Of a stretch of 59,219 nt of DNA, positions 1 through 8,827 are shown piece by piece. The stretch's first letter is position 1; each line of letters opens with the position of its first letter. A program made the position numbers and the translations under genes. The notes under the pieces are model-generated. The model did not search any database, was not told the origin of the DNA, and saw only the letters and a program-made list of their open reading frames with translations. The stretch is from Chlorobiaceae bacterium (GTDB lineage Bacteria; Bacteroidota; Chlorobiia; Chlorobiales; Chlorobiaceae), in contig JAAXXL010000008.1 in assembly GCA_013334485.1 (NCBI GenBank), positions 1 to 59,219 of the forward strand, in the 5' to 3' direction.

Positions 1-1059
1 CAACACAAGAGTCGTATCGTCGGTCACTCCACCCGTCGTAACATTTCCTGTGATATAACCTGCGTTATCAGCAACTCCCGTCACTTCGGCTGTCGTCGCC
101 GGCGCTGCCGTGTCTACCAAGTAGCCCGCATTAGCGTCCACAGCAGCATAGGTCAAGACAGAGTCAATAAGTGTTGTTGTATCCTTTATAGTTCCGCCGT
201 TAAGAGTAATGCCATTAACATCTATACTGATACCGTCAACATCAGTCTGATCCGCAATAATAGTGTACTCAAACACTATTGTGGTGACATTGGTGGCATC
301 GCCTACATTATAAACAGCATTAACAGTGGCTCCGCCAATAGTTAGTGCCAGTTGCGGAGAACCAGTAACATCAACACCTGCATCAAACGTCACGGTAACA
401 CGGACAACATCACCTGCATTCAATGTGCTGTTTTGTATACCCGTAGCACCGGTTATAGCTACAGTCGATACGGTTGCCAGCGTATACCCGTAATCCAGAG
501 CGCCCGAAAACGGCACCGCCACAAATCCGCTTTGGTGAGAAAACACATCCGGTAACCAGCTTCCACCCTTGCTCTCAGCACCAACAAGACCACTGAAAGC
601 CGTAACAACCCCACCCAGAGCTTTTGCAACACCATCAACAAAAGCACGTCCTTTTGCACCAGCACCGGTCAAGCACGACCAGAAGTGAAGGGAAGGTGCA
701 CTTGCTGATTCGGATGCTGGCAATACGGTAAAGTCATCAACCCGGAGTGGTCGGCCACCGAGAGTAATTGCGCCAGGCTCTCCATGTCCCAAAAAGTGGA
801 GTCGGTCATAACCACCAGAGAGCGCTTTTTCAAGCAGACTCCCAACATCTGTAGATGACTCAATACGCCAGAGATCCGTTCCTGGTGCAAGCTGACCCAG
901 CAATAAATCGATATCTTCAACTCCTGTATCGGCTATAACAAGAGAGCGTTCTCTCCAGCTTTTCAGCGTTACCCGATCAGGCATCCATGAGGCACTCCTC
1001 AAAAAATCACGACCAGACAGAACCGTCAGGTTGACAGGATCAGATATCTCTTTATGCAT
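1..1059 (-). CDS. DUF4347-domain large surface/adhesin-like protein, N-terminal part (runs off the left edge)
   Basis: The reading frame stays open from ATG at 1059 to base 1 (353 codons) with no stop, so the gene continues outside the window. A GTG lies directly upstream after an in-frame stop, so the start is 1059 or 1062. Residues about 38-175 carry the DUF4347 pattern: LVIADTGVED, FLGHGEPGAITLGG and LHFWSCLTGAGAKG. Then come Ig/cadherin-like beta repeats rich in T, V, D and G, such as the segment VRVTVTFDAGVDVTG. Proteins of this type are usually very large, repetitive and exported by type I secretion through a C-terminal signal; no N-terminal signal peptide is visible. A role in adhesion or surface layers is inference. 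No clear Shine-Dalgarno sequence precedes the start. Confidence 0.85.
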   Translation of the reverse strand, partial: MHKEISDPVNLTVLSGRDFLRSASWMPDRVTLKSWRERSLVIADTGVEDIDLLLGQLAPGTDLWRIESSTDVGSLLEKALSGGYDRLHFLGHGEPGAITLGGRPLRVDDFTVLPASESASAPSLHFWSCLTGAGAKGRAFVDGVAKALGGVVTAFSGLVGAESKGGSWLPDVFSHQSGFVAVPFSGALDYGYTLATVSTVAITGATGIQNSTLNAGDVVRVTVTFDAGVDVTGSPQLALTIGGATVNAVYNVGDATNVTTIVFEYTIIADQTDVDGISIDVNGITLNGGTIKDTTTLIDSVLTYAAVDANAGYLVDTAAPATTAEVTGVADNAGYITGNVTTGGVTDDTTLVL

Positions 1060-1608
1060 CACTTATGGAGTTTTATGTGTTATATGATACCAGGGAAATC
1101 GACGTATTTATAAACAGATTAAAAACCGAAGAGAAGAGATTTTACCTCCTCATCTCCAACACAACAGCAAATCACTCTGACGTATATAACGCGTCAAAAG
1201 CAGCTCTTTTTTTCAATCATTGAAGGAGTTAAGGCAACAGCGAAAAAAGCGGAAAGGAGGCATGCACATACGTGGAGCATATAACAAATAAACATTAATG
1301 CTTATGTAAGACTATATTACGTATATAAATCGATTTTATAAAATTAAATAGTAGCAGCCAAAGAGTAGAAATGCCCACCACACACAACAACACTACCGCA
1401 TCTGAAAACACACCACCAATAAATTGCAGCAACTCCGGGAACATGCTACAATCCGAATTATTTCGAAGTATTATCGGAGCGACCTTCCTCTGAATCTGAA
1501 AGCTGAGATACCAATACAAACAAGGCTCGTATTCGCTAAAAACCATTTATTTGCGTACACTTTGCTTGCTACAGAGAAAAAGGAATAGAGAATCTTTTTA
1601 CTAACCCG
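1060..1608. other. Intergenic region between divergent genes
   Basis: This 549-base AT-rich spacer separates the leftward DUF4347 gene from the rightward queD-like gene and should hold both promoters. I see no tRNA, riboswitch or convincing small gene. One 83-codon leftward frame exists but has no ribosome-binding site or recognisable family. Confidence 0.4.
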
Positions 1609-2037
1609 ATGCGCATTTCACGAAAAATCGAAATTGATTACGGGCATACACTGCCGAACAGCTTCTCTTTCTGCAACCAGTTGCACGGTCACCGGGGCGT
1701 GGTTGTTGCCACCGTCGAAGGGCGGCTGATTGAGCGACAGGGAGATGGCGAGGAAGGAATGGTGATGGATTTCAAGTTTCTCAAAGAAGTGATGGTGGAG
1801 CATATCCACGACAAACTCGACCACGGTTTTGCTGTCTGGAAGCATGACCATGAGGATCTCGACTTTATTCTGAAACGAAATTCACGGGTACTTGTAACAG
1901 ATGAACCACCTACCGCTGAATGCCTTGCAAAATGGGCCTTCAACCAGATCCGCTCTCACCTGCCGGAAGGAGTCACACTCAAACAGATCCGGTGGTACGA
2001 AACTCCGAATAACTGGGCAGAGTACGAAGGGGAGTAA
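1609..2037 (+). CDS. queD: 6-pyruvoyl tetrahydropterin synthase / 6-carboxytetrahydropterin synthase (QueD family)
   Basis: The 142-residue protein matches the PTPS/QueD family in length and motifs. Zinc ligands are H13, H26 and H28. The catalytic cysteine C22 sits in the CxxxHGH pattern (CNQLHGH), which is typical of QueD-type members. The LDH triplet at 70-72, PTAE at 101-104 and E131 in the WYET segment are also family positions. QueD converts 7,8-dihydroneopterin triphosphate to 6-carboxytetrahydropterin in queuosine synthesis. A PTPS role in pterin cofactor synthesis cannot be excluded because no other queuosine or pterin gene is nearby. The gene stands alone and ends just before a strong hairpin. 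Confidence 0.88.
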   Translation: MRISRKIEIDYGHTLPNSFSFCNQLHGHRGVVVATVEGRLIERQGDGEEGMVMDFKFLKEVMVEHIHDKLDHGFAVWKHDHEDLDFILKRNSRVLVTDEPPTAECLAKWAFNQIRSHLPEGVTLKQIRWYETPNNWAEYEGE

Positions 2038-2047
2038 CTCGATGAAA

Positions 2048-2084
2048 AGACAAAAACCCCGGAAACAATCAGGGGCTTTTGTCT
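2048..2084 (+). terminator. Hairpin terminator after the queD-like gene
   Basis: Arms 2048-2060 and 2072-2084 pair over 13 bases with one wobble around an 11-base loop. The 5' arm is A-rich and the 3' arm T-rich, so it could work in both directions. It lies 11 bases past the stop codon. Confidence 0.65.
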
Positions 2085-2115
2085 GGCATATGATGGAAAC
2101 GGATTGACCAGGTTG

Positions 2116-2709
2116 TTAATATTTGGTTTTTGTCAAGAGGTAGGTACAGCGTTTGTTATTGATGTTGTCAATAACAATGACCTTGAAGGTAGAAGGTACA
2201 GCAACAGGTATCTCTATGGTATCACTGACCACAAAGACCCGATCACCAAAATCAGTCATTTGCGGAGCTACAGCTCTCTCTTCATGTTTAACAATGACTC
2301 TGTGCCGGGTTTTAACAACGGTTTTTGTTGTTTCATAAGCCGGAGGTGGCTCAATATAACTATGACCCTTTGAGCGGAAAAGAAGATTGCCTGATTGGTC
2401 GGCAATAATAAAGGTCCAGTTTGTTCCATTTGCCATTCTCCATTCAGCCCCAAGCAGCTCAACAACCAAAGCTCCTCCTTTTGGTACCTGGGAGAGAAAT
2501 ACATCCATTTTTTTACGAGAGAGTTGCTCACTGTTTGCCTGATCCTCGGCGTCCAGATAGCGCTCATCGTACGATTCATACTTGAAGCTTTTTACCCGTG
2601 CATGGTCTTCAACAGTCTCAACACTATAGTCTCCAAATTTGCTTTCAGCTCTCGCCTCCAACGCAATAAACACCATAAGCAAAGCAATACAAAGTGCCTT
2701 AAGTCTCAT
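2116..2709 (-). CDS. Secreted protein of unknown function
   Basis: The product has 197 residues. A clear signal peptide (MRLKALCIALLMVFIALEARA, cleavage after ARA near residue 21) predicts export to the periplasm or beyond. The mature part has no domain I recognise. It includes a basic stretch around TVVKTRHRVIVKHEER and a beta-rich C-terminal segment. The start at 2709 has a good ribosome-binding site (AGGGGAG about 4 bases upstream). The next gene leftward converges and the next rightward gene is on the same strand with its own hairpin between, so this is probably a single-gene unit. Function unknown. Confidence 0.7.
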   Translation of the reverse strand: MRLKALCIALLMVFIALEARAESKFGDYSVETVEDHARVKSFKYESYDERYLDAEDQANSEQLSRKKMDVFLSQVPKGGALVVELLGAEWRMANGTNWTFIIADQSGNLLFRSKGHSYIEPPPAYETTKTVVKTRHRVIVKHEERAVAPQMTDFGDRVFVVSDTIEIPVAVPSTFKVIVIDNINNKRCTYLLTKTKY

Positions 2710-2781
2710 GATCTCCCCTTTATTATTTAGTTTAACAACCCTTTACCTTTCAATAATTACACATTTTAAAACTGGCATGCA

Positions 2782-2809
2782 AAAAGCCGGGATGACCCTC
2801 CCGGCTTTT
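2782..2809 (-). terminator. Hairpin terminator after the N/D/R-rich secreted protein gene
   Basis: Arms 2782-2791 (AAAAGCCGGG) and 2800-2809 are a perfect 10-base inverted repeat with an 8-base loop, followed by a T-tract on the minus strand. It lies about 47 bases past the stop of the leftward gene that ends at 2857. Confidence 0.7.
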
Positions 2810-2856
2810 GCTTTTGTCATAAAAGGAAACGCATACCGGTCATCGATTACCTTCTG

Positions 2857-3471
2857 TTAACGACGGTTATCGTTGTTACGATTGTTTCCATCCGGCTGGC
2901 GGTTATCGTTGTTGCGATCATTTCCGTTCGGCTGAAGGCCACCGCCGTTGGGATTATTCCGTTCCAACTTACGATTGTCGTTATTCCTGTCATTTCCGCT
3001 CGGCTGACGGTTTTCATTGAACCTGTTGTCATTCCGATCGAATCTACGGTTATCATTGTATCGGTCATTCCGACCGAACCCACGATTGTCGTCATGCCGG
3101 CGATCATATCTTCTGTACTCAACGTCACGATATCTTCTTATATCATCCATGCGATGGCGTCTGATCCCGTAGGGAAGATTGTGATCCCTGACAATGACCC
3201 ATGGACCTCGATAACTCGGAGAATTATACCAGTAACCATCCTGGTAAATGTAGTAGACATTCCCGAAAGAGATGATGTCATAAGGGATACCTACCGATAC
3301 AGAAAATCCGCGGCCTGGCAGTGCAATAAAACTTGGACGCCTGTCAATAGCAAAAGCCGGAATCCTCTCCCCTGCACTGATATTGATACTTACTGCTGCT
3401 TTTGCTTCCGTAACGGGTTGAGCCAAAAGCATGCCTGCAATTCCTGCCGCCAGCCAAATCTGTTTTCTCAT
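2857..3471 (-). CDS. Secreted protein with N/D/R-rich repetitive C-terminus
   Basis: The product has 204 residues with a signal peptide ending near TEAKA (residue 25). Residues about 26-110 are an ordered, aromatic-rich region with the motif VYYIYQDGYWYNSP, which resembles short YXW-type secreted proteins found beside stress or envelope genes. From about residue 115 onward the chain is low complexity: arginine-rich, then repeats of the type NDRNNDNR. The coding DNA is correspondingly repetitive. A weak AGGAA site precedes the start at 3471. A structural or nucleic-acid/polyanion-binding role for the basic tail is inference only. Confidence 0.7.
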   Translation of the reverse strand: MRKQIWLAAGIAGMLLAQPVTEAKAAVSINISAGERIPAFAIDRRPSFIALPGRGFSVSVGIPYDIISFGNVYYIYQDGYWYNSPSYRGPWVIVRDHNLPYGIRRHRMDDIRRYRDVEYRRYDRRHDDNRGFGRNDRYNDNRRFDRNDNRFNENRQPSGNDRNNDNRKLERNNPNGGGLQPNGNDRNNDNRQPDGNNRNNDNRR

Positions 3472-3757
3472 AGTGATGTTCCTGTTTACAAATGATTGAT
3501 TAATGCGAACAACGGTTTTCCTTCGAGTCTGAGTGTGTCATAAACCAAGCTGTTCCGGGTCTATACCAGCTATGACGCTCTTTATCATCTATTTCCTGCG
3601 CACCTGTTTCAAAAAAATGAATCTGAAGCTTTCGATAAACCGATTCAATAGAAACATATACGCGGGGTTGTTCCCGGATTTTTCTTAATTATCGCTATCG
3701 GCTATCTGTACGTTTATATGATTATTCAACAGTAACCTGAAATCCATGGAGTTTATT

Positions 3758-3973
3758 ATGAAGAAAATGCTGGCGATCACTCTGCTTTTATCATTAACTG
3801 GCTGCAGCGCCTACTGGTATGATGACTATGGCACGCGTCATCACAGGGATTCGCGCCGTTATGAAGAGCACAGGGAGTCTGGAAAGCGAAAAGATTATGA
3901 TAAAAGAGGTCGGGAGCATGAGAAAGATGCCAATAACAGAGGCAGAGAGAACGAGGAAAACAATTACCGGTAA
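3758..3973 (+). CDS. Small charged lipoprotein
   Basis: The frame is open from an ATG at 3746, but the ATG at 3758 is preferred because GGAG sits 6 bases before it, giving 71 residues. The N-terminus is a lipoprotein signal: MKKMLAITLLLSLTGC with the lipobox LTGC, so C16 should be lipidated. The remaining 55 residues are almost all charged (R, K, E, D, H) and probably disordered. It is likely anchored in the outer membrane facing the periplasm. Like the leftward gene that ends at 2857, it is a basic, low-complexity envelope protein, and the two are divergent. Function unknown. Confidence 0.65.
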   Translation: MKKMLAITLLLSLTGCSAYWYDDYGTRHHRDSRRYEEHRESGKRKDYDKRGREHEKDANNRGRENEENNYR

Positions 3974-4018
3974 AGCAGAGGAGAGTCCATATATGCAACG
4001 CTCTCTATAAATTGAGCT

Positions 4019-4042
4019 GCCCGGCATGGCACCGGGCTTTTT
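4019..4042 (+). terminator. Hairpin terminator after the small lipoprotein gene
   Basis: Arms GCCCGG (4019-4024) and CCGGGC (4032-4037) surround a 7-base loop and are followed by TTTTT. The hairpin overlaps the end of the convergent radical SAM gene by two bases. Confidence 0.65.
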
Positions 4043-4988
4043 ACTCTCCACTCAGCCCTTTGATCATCCAGTAACTCTCTCCTGCATGCTCGACAATCGT
4101 GAAGGTTCCGGTTTCAAGCAGTTCATCCATAACCCTGCCCGCTTTGTCACTGTCGCCCTCAAAACAGTCGGCAATGGCTTTGTGCAGTTCTCGCTGCTGC
4201 ACAGGATGGCGTGAAACGATAGCTGTAATCGCATTGAAAAGATCGGGAGCACTCTGCAGGTTCATACTCCCTTTTACTGGATCAACAACAGTCACAACCT
4301 CCGAAAGAATGGCGATAGCGCGCTGAATCCTCTCCGGTGAGGGTAGAAGGACCTCCTGCTCGGGAGCAGGACGGGTTGGAAGGACGAGATGAACCATATC
4401 GGGATTGATCTCCTTGATGACAGCCGCCAGATCATGAAGCGCTTCATCAGAATCATTGATCCCGCCAAGGAGCATCACCTCAATCCAGAGACGGCCTTTA
4501 TACTCAGTTCTGAACGCAGCAAGCCCCTCAATATGCCGCCGGAAGGTAAAACCTGGAGCCGGTCTGTCGATCTGTTCATGCAGCACTTCTGAACCCGCAT
4601 TGAGTGAAGGGAGGACTGCGTCTGCGTCAAGCAGCTCCTGACGTACTTCCGGCAGATAGAAGAGCGATCCGTTGGTAATGACCGCTACGGGAACTGTTGT
4701 GAGTTTTTTAACCTCTGCAATAAGCCAGCCAATACCTTTGTAGAGCATGGTTTCACCGGAACCGACAAAGGTGATCCAGTCAAGCGAGGTATTGACTTCA
4801 AGCGCCCGGCGTATCTCCTCAAGAACCTCTTCACGCGGAAAAAACTCCTGGCGGTCTGTGGAAAATGCTTTGGTTTTGCCCAACTGACAGTAGACGCAGC
4901 TCCATGTACAGCTTTTCGGGGGAAGCAGATCAACACCAAGCGATTGGCCAAGGCGTTTAGACGATACCGGTCCAAAAACGTATTTCAT
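4041..4988 (-). CDS. Radical SAM protein, COG0731 (TYW1-like) family
   Basis: Starting at ATG 4988 the product has 315 residues and opens with MKYVFGPVSSKRLGQSLG, the usual N-terminus of COG0731 proteins. The 4Fe-4S/SAM motif CxxxCxxC is C27, C31 and C34 (CTWSCVYC). A longer open frame runs to 5228 but would overlap pucC by over 200 bases, so the shorter start is chosen. The family is related to wyosine synthase, but bacterial members have no settled substrate. The C-terminal 80 residues look like a small winged-helix-type domain. The gene begins 22 bases after pucC and is probably cotranscribed with it. Confidence 0.85.
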   Translation of the reverse strand: MKYVFGPVSSKRLGQSLGVDLLPPKSCTWSCVYCQLGKTKAFSTDRQEFFPREEVLEEIRRALEVNTSLDWITFVGSGETMLYKGIGWLIAEVKKLTTVPVAVITNGSLFYLPEVRQELLDADAVLPSLNAGSEVLHEQIDRPAPGFTFRRHIEGLAAFRTEYKGRLWIEVMLLGGINDSDEALHDLAAVIKEINPDMVHLVLPTRPAPEQEVLLPSPERIQRAIAILSEVVTVVDPVKGSMNLQSAPDLFNAITAIVSRHPVQQRELHKAIADCFEGDSDKAGRVMDELLETGTFTIVEHAGESYWMIKGLSGE

Positions 4989-5010
4989 GATTGGTGACTC
5001 CCTTGTTCCA

Positions 5011-6369
5011 TCAACCGGCATTGGATGCATTGGCGAACTCCGACATTTTCGCTTCGCTCTCGGCTTCGAAAGCCTCTTTGGAAATATGGGGCAGCACAAC
5101 GCTCGATGCCGTGAAGGCAATGATCTCAATAACAAATATGGCGGCATAGGCCCACATGTGGTTACCGGAGAGGGTATAGACCACATCGCGGATAACGCCT
5201 GCACCGGAATGACCGATAAAAATGGCAAGGCTCTGGGCAGTGCCCCAGAGGCCGATATAGATACCGCTGCGACCCGCTGTCATGTTCATCATCATCGAGA
5301 TGTTGGAAACACTTGCCGCACCGAGGCCCATACCGGTCACAACAAGGCCAATGCGAAGCAGCGTCTGGTCGAGCGTGAAACCGGCGGCGATAATGATGCC
5401 AAAACCGATTGCACTGAAAATATTACCGAAATAGGCGCCCCGCTTGAAGCCGATCCGTGAAAGCAGAAAACCGGTAATAACCATAAAAATGAGCTGGGTT
5501 CCGCCCATCATCGGCTTGAAAAGCTTGGTGGTGGCGGAAACCGGCATCCCGAATACCTCCGCCCCAAAAGGATCCATGACCACGTCATTGGCAAAAAGCG
5601 CAAAAATGGAGATGAAAATGTAGAAGGCAAACTGAAGGGTCCTCGGCGATGAGGAGAGCAGACGTATCGACTGAGCAAAGCTGATGCTGTGCTTCCCCTT
5701 GCCTTCACTGGCTTCTGAGTTGCGGTTTTCTACGCCAAGTATGGCTACCAGACCGAAAAAGAGGGTAATGAGACCACCGATTTCAGCCACCTGTGTCAGC
5801 CGTTCAGGAGTATAGACCGTCAGATAGTTGCCGATGTTCCAGTTTGAAATGATTGCCGTAAGAACCATGAGGGTCCAGCTCGCTCCGGTTACCTTGCCGA
5901 TATGCTCTTCGGGCACAACATCGGCAATAAGAGCGTAATAAGAGGTGGTCGCAACCTGCAGACCGAGACCGAACATAAGGAAGATGAAGGCAAGCTTCCA
6001 GAGACCAACATCGGTCAACAGAGCAGGCAGCATCTCCGAGAATGCTGTGCCGCCTATCTTCACTTCATAGGCCGCCGCAGGTGAAAGTATAAACGCAACA
6101 ATGCAGGTCAACAGCCCGAGCAGAATGTACGGTGTTCTGCGGTAACCGAAAAGACTCAGCCGGTCAGAAAGATTGCCGATCCATACCTTGACACCGAAAA
6201 TGGCCAGAAGCTCTTTCAGGCTGATAAGCCCCAGCGCAATCGTTGCCGGAAGGAGAAGTTCCTTGATCATGACCCGGTTCAGAATATCCTGAATGAAGCC
6301 AAGCATGAGTCCTAAACCCATCTGGAACATGGAGAGACGTACCAGATTGAATGTCTTCAATGTCTTCAT
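5011..6369 (-). CDS. pucC: PucC/BCH2-family major facilitator protein (photosynthetic pigment/antenna assembly)
   Basis: The product has 452 residues from ATG 6369. About twelve hydrophobic segments fit the major facilitator superfamily. N-terminal segments such as LSMFQMGLGLMLGFIQDILNR and the RTPYILLG loop are typical of the PucC/BCH2 branch found in phototrophs. These proteins aid light-harvesting complex assembly or (bacterio)chlorophyll delivery in the inner membrane. In a green sulfur bacterium the partner would be the reaction centre or chlorosome baseplate, which is inference. A longer frame to 6435 exists, but MKTLKTFNLVRLS is the more natural start. It appears to lead a two-gene unit with the radical SAM gene. 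Confidence 0.88.
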   Translation of the reverse strand: MKTLKTFNLVRLSMFQMGLGLMLGFIQDILNRVMIKELLLPATIALGLISLKELLAIFGVKVWIGNLSDRLSLFGYRRTPYILLGLLTCIVAFILSPAAAYEVKIGGTAFSEMLPALLTDVGLWKLAFIFLMFGLGLQVATTSYYALIADVVPEEHIGKVTGASWTLMVLTAIISNWNIGNYLTVYTPERLTQVAEIGGLITLFFGLVAILGVENRNSEASEGKGKHSISFAQSIRLLSSSPRTLQFAFYIFISIFALFANDVVMDPFGAEVFGMPVSATTKLFKPMMGGTQLIFMVITGFLLSRIGFKRGAYFGNIFSAIGFGIIIAAGFTLDQTLLRIGLVVTGMGLGAASVSNISMMMNMTAGRSGIYIGLWGTAQSLAIFIGHSGAGVIRDVVYTLSGNHMWAYAAIFVIEIIAFTASSVVLPHISKEAFEAESEAKMSEFANASNAG

Positions 6370-6480
6370 AAAACAGCGCTGATTATTTCGGAAATACCTG
6401 ACAGATAAAGTACTCACTCCTGAACCGGATAACACGGGGACACAATATAATAAAAAAGGGTGACGATAATGCCCAGGGTG

Positions 6481-8688
6481 TCATCCGGAAGCGGCCGAAA
6501 TCATAGCCGTCAAGCCTGTCAGCCGCTCGGAGGAGCGTTTGTTACCGATGGCCGTGGCAATGGCTCTGGGGTCACCGATAATCATCACCAGCTTCCTCGC
6601 TCTGGTGACCGCCGTATAGATCAGGTTTCGTTCAAGCATCGAAAAGTGCTGCATAGAGAGCGGTATCACCACTGCCGGGTACTCCGACCCCTGACTTTTG
6701 TGGATAGTGATGGCATAGGCAAGAGCGATTTCGTCAAGTTCTCCGAATTCGTAGAGCACCTCCCTGCCCTCATAGAGCACACAAAGAGAATCATCCTCGT
6801 CGTTTACACTGCAAACAACTCCGATATCTCCATTGAACACCTCCTTATCATAGTTGTTGACCATCTGGATCACCTTGTCCCCTTCTGCATAGGTGGTTCC
6901 AAACCGTACGATTTTTCTTTGGGCATTCGGATTCAGTGCCTTCTGGAGAAGGGTGTTCAGTGCTTTCGTACCAAGAGTCCCCCTGTTCATGGGGGTCAGC
7001 ACCTGGATATCTTTCATGGGATCAAGATTGAAACGCAGCGGGATACGATCAACTACAACCTGAAGGATGCGACGATTAATATCTTCGGTGCTTACCGCCG
7101 GAACCACGTAAAAATCAGAAAGTTCATCCCCGCCGGGCTCTCCGGCCCTGTTTGCAGGAAGTGTCAGCTCACCCCTGTTGATACGGTGAGCATTGACAAT
7201 GATCATAGAGCGCTGTGCCTGACGGAATATCTCGGTAAGCCGCACAACAGGCAGCGCTCCACAACTGATCATGTCTGCCAGCACAAATCCGGGTCCGACA
7301 GGAGGAAGCTGATCGACATCACCGGCAAGCATAAGAGCTGCATGATCCGGAATAGCTGCAAGCAGCTTGCTCATCAGCACAATATCAATCATGGAGGCTT
7401 CATCAACTATCACCACATCAACCTGAAGCGGATTACCGATGCTGCGTTTAAAGTCGCCGGCATGGGGATCAAAATCGAGAATCCGGTGAATGGTTTTTGC
7501 CTCACGGCCGGTTGCTTCCGAAAGGCGCTTGGCAGCTCTGCCGGTTGGAGCACAGAGCATGAATGTCAATGACCCTCTACCAAGAATTTCAAGAATTGAG
7601 TTGATAATAGTGGTTTTTCCCACACCGGGGCCACCGGTAATAACGATCAGCTTGCTGGTGAGGGCAAGCGCTACAGCACTTCGCTGGGAGTCTGACAATT
7701 CGATACCCGACTGCTCCTCAACTTCCCTGATGGACCCCTCCGGCTCAATGGTTCCCCAGGGCAGCTTCCCTTTGAGAATGCGGTGAATACTGTCGGCAAC
7801 CCATCGCTCTGCTCGAAAAAGTGCTTCAAGGTAAAAACTCCTCTCACCCTCATTACCAACGGCAACAAGAGTACCGATGGAGAGTTCTTGCTTAAGAGCA
7901 TCTTCAAGCACCTGAAGAGGAATTGAGAGAAGACGCTGTGCCGCATCAAGCAGCATCGATTCCGGAACCCGGCAATGCCCCTCCAGGGAGAGTTCCTGAA
8001 GAACATGGGCAAGCCCCGCACGCGCCCGGAGCGGAGAATCTGAAGCTATGCCGATGTTACGGGCAATCTGGTCTGCTGTTTTGAACCCGACCCCCTGGAT
8101 ATCAAGGGTAAGCCTGTAGGGGTTGGAAGAGACCACTGAGATCGCCTCTTCGCCATAGGTTCGATAGATCTTGACGGCACGGGCTGTTCCGACTCCGTGA
8201 GACTGCAAAAACACCATAATCTCCCTCACAACCTTCTGCTCTGCCCAGGCTGCCACAACCTGCTCCAGCCGCTTTCTTCCGATTCCGGGAAGCTCGAGCA
8301 ACCGTTCGGGATACTTCTCTATAACCGAAAAAACATCCATGCCATAGGCCTGAACAAGCACTTTGGCAAAATGGGGTCCAATCCCCTTCACCATACCGGA
8401 GGCAAGATATTTACTCACCCCTTCAAGGGTATCGGGAGGAATAACCGTGAGTCTGCTTGCCTTGAACTGCAACCCCCAGTTTTTATCATTCTGCCAGAGG
8501 CCGAACGCCTCAACATGCTGGCCCTCTGTCACTGAAGCTACAACCCCGACAACCGTCACCGCATCACGCTGATTATTTACAAGAAGTCGAAGAACTGCAA
8601 ATCCTGATGCCGGGCTAAAAAAACTCACCTTTTCAACCACACCGCTCAAGCGTTCCTCTCCGGAATTGGCGGCATTGCTTTCGCTCAT
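6481..8688 (-). CDS. recD2: ATP-dependent RecD-like DNA helicase (RecD2)
   Basis: The 735-residue length is typical for RecD2. The N-terminal 300 residues include helix-hairpin-helix signatures (GMVKGIGPHFAK, ELPGIGRKRLEQ). Walker A is GGPGVGKTT (352-360), Walker B is VIVDEAS (D429, E430), and motif III is AGDVDQLPPVG. The late motif VI region includes AITIHKSQGSEYP, and the C-terminus has the UvrD/RecD Q-fold ending. RecD2 is a 5'-3' helicase acting outside RecBCD in bacteria; its exact repair role varies by species. The gene stands alone between pucC and an orphan antitoxin. Confidence 0.95.
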   Translation of the reverse strand: MSESNAANSGEERLSGVVEKVSFFSPASGFAVLRLLVNNQRDAVTVVGVVASVTEGQHVEAFGLWQNDKNWGLQFKASRLTVIPPDTLEGVSKYLASGMVKGIGPHFAKVLVQAYGMDVFSVIEKYPERLLELPGIGRKRLEQVVAAWAEQKVVREIMVFLQSHGVGTARAVKIYRTYGEEAISVVSSNPYRLTLDIQGVGFKTADQIARNIGIASDSPLRARAGLAHVLQELSLEGHCRVPESMLLDAAQRLLSIPLQVLEDALKQELSIGTLVAVGNEGERSFYLEALFRAERWVADSIHRILKGKLPWGTIEPEGSIREVEEQSGIELSDSQRSAVALALTSKLIVITGGPGVGKTTIINSILEILGRGSLTFMLCAPTGRAAKRLSEATGREAKTIHRILDFDPHAGDFKRSIGNPLQVDVVIVDEASMIDIVLMSKLLAAIPDHAALMLAGDVDQLPPVGPGFVLADMISCGALPVVRLTEIFRQAQRSMIIVNAHRINRGELTLPANRAGEPGGDELSDFYVVPAVSTEDINRRILQVVVDRIPLRFNLDPMKDIQVLTPMNRGTLGTKALNTLLQKALNPNAQRKIVRFGTTYAEGDKVIQMVNNYDKEVFNGDIGVVCSVNDEDDSLCVLYEGREVLYEFGELDEIALAYAITIHKSQGSEYPAVVIPLSMQHFSMLERNLIYTAVTRARKLVMIIGDPRAIATAIGNKRSSERLTGLTAMISAASG

Positions 8689-8827
8689 GAAATGGCAGGG
8701 TTAGGTGATAATATGTTAGCGCCCGGCGAACGAGCGGAGTACGGGGGAGAATATACCGCTTATTGCAGTCTGGCAAAAAGAGTTTCGACGGATGGTTGTA
8801 TAGGGCAAAAGCTTGTTCAGTGATTTA

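Noticed and set aside
1295-1546. 83-codon minus-strand open frame with a hydrophobic stretch
   Set aside because: No ribosome-binding site, no family resemblance, AT-rich spacer; hydrophobic runs are expected by chance.
4989-5228. N-terminal extension of the radical SAM protein by 80 residues
   Set aside because: It would overlap pucC heavily and has no family resemblance; MKYVFGPVSS is the normal start.
6460-7572. Long plus-strand open frame of 370 codons
   Set aside because: It lies wholly opposite the well-supported recD2 gene and its product looks like an antisense translation.
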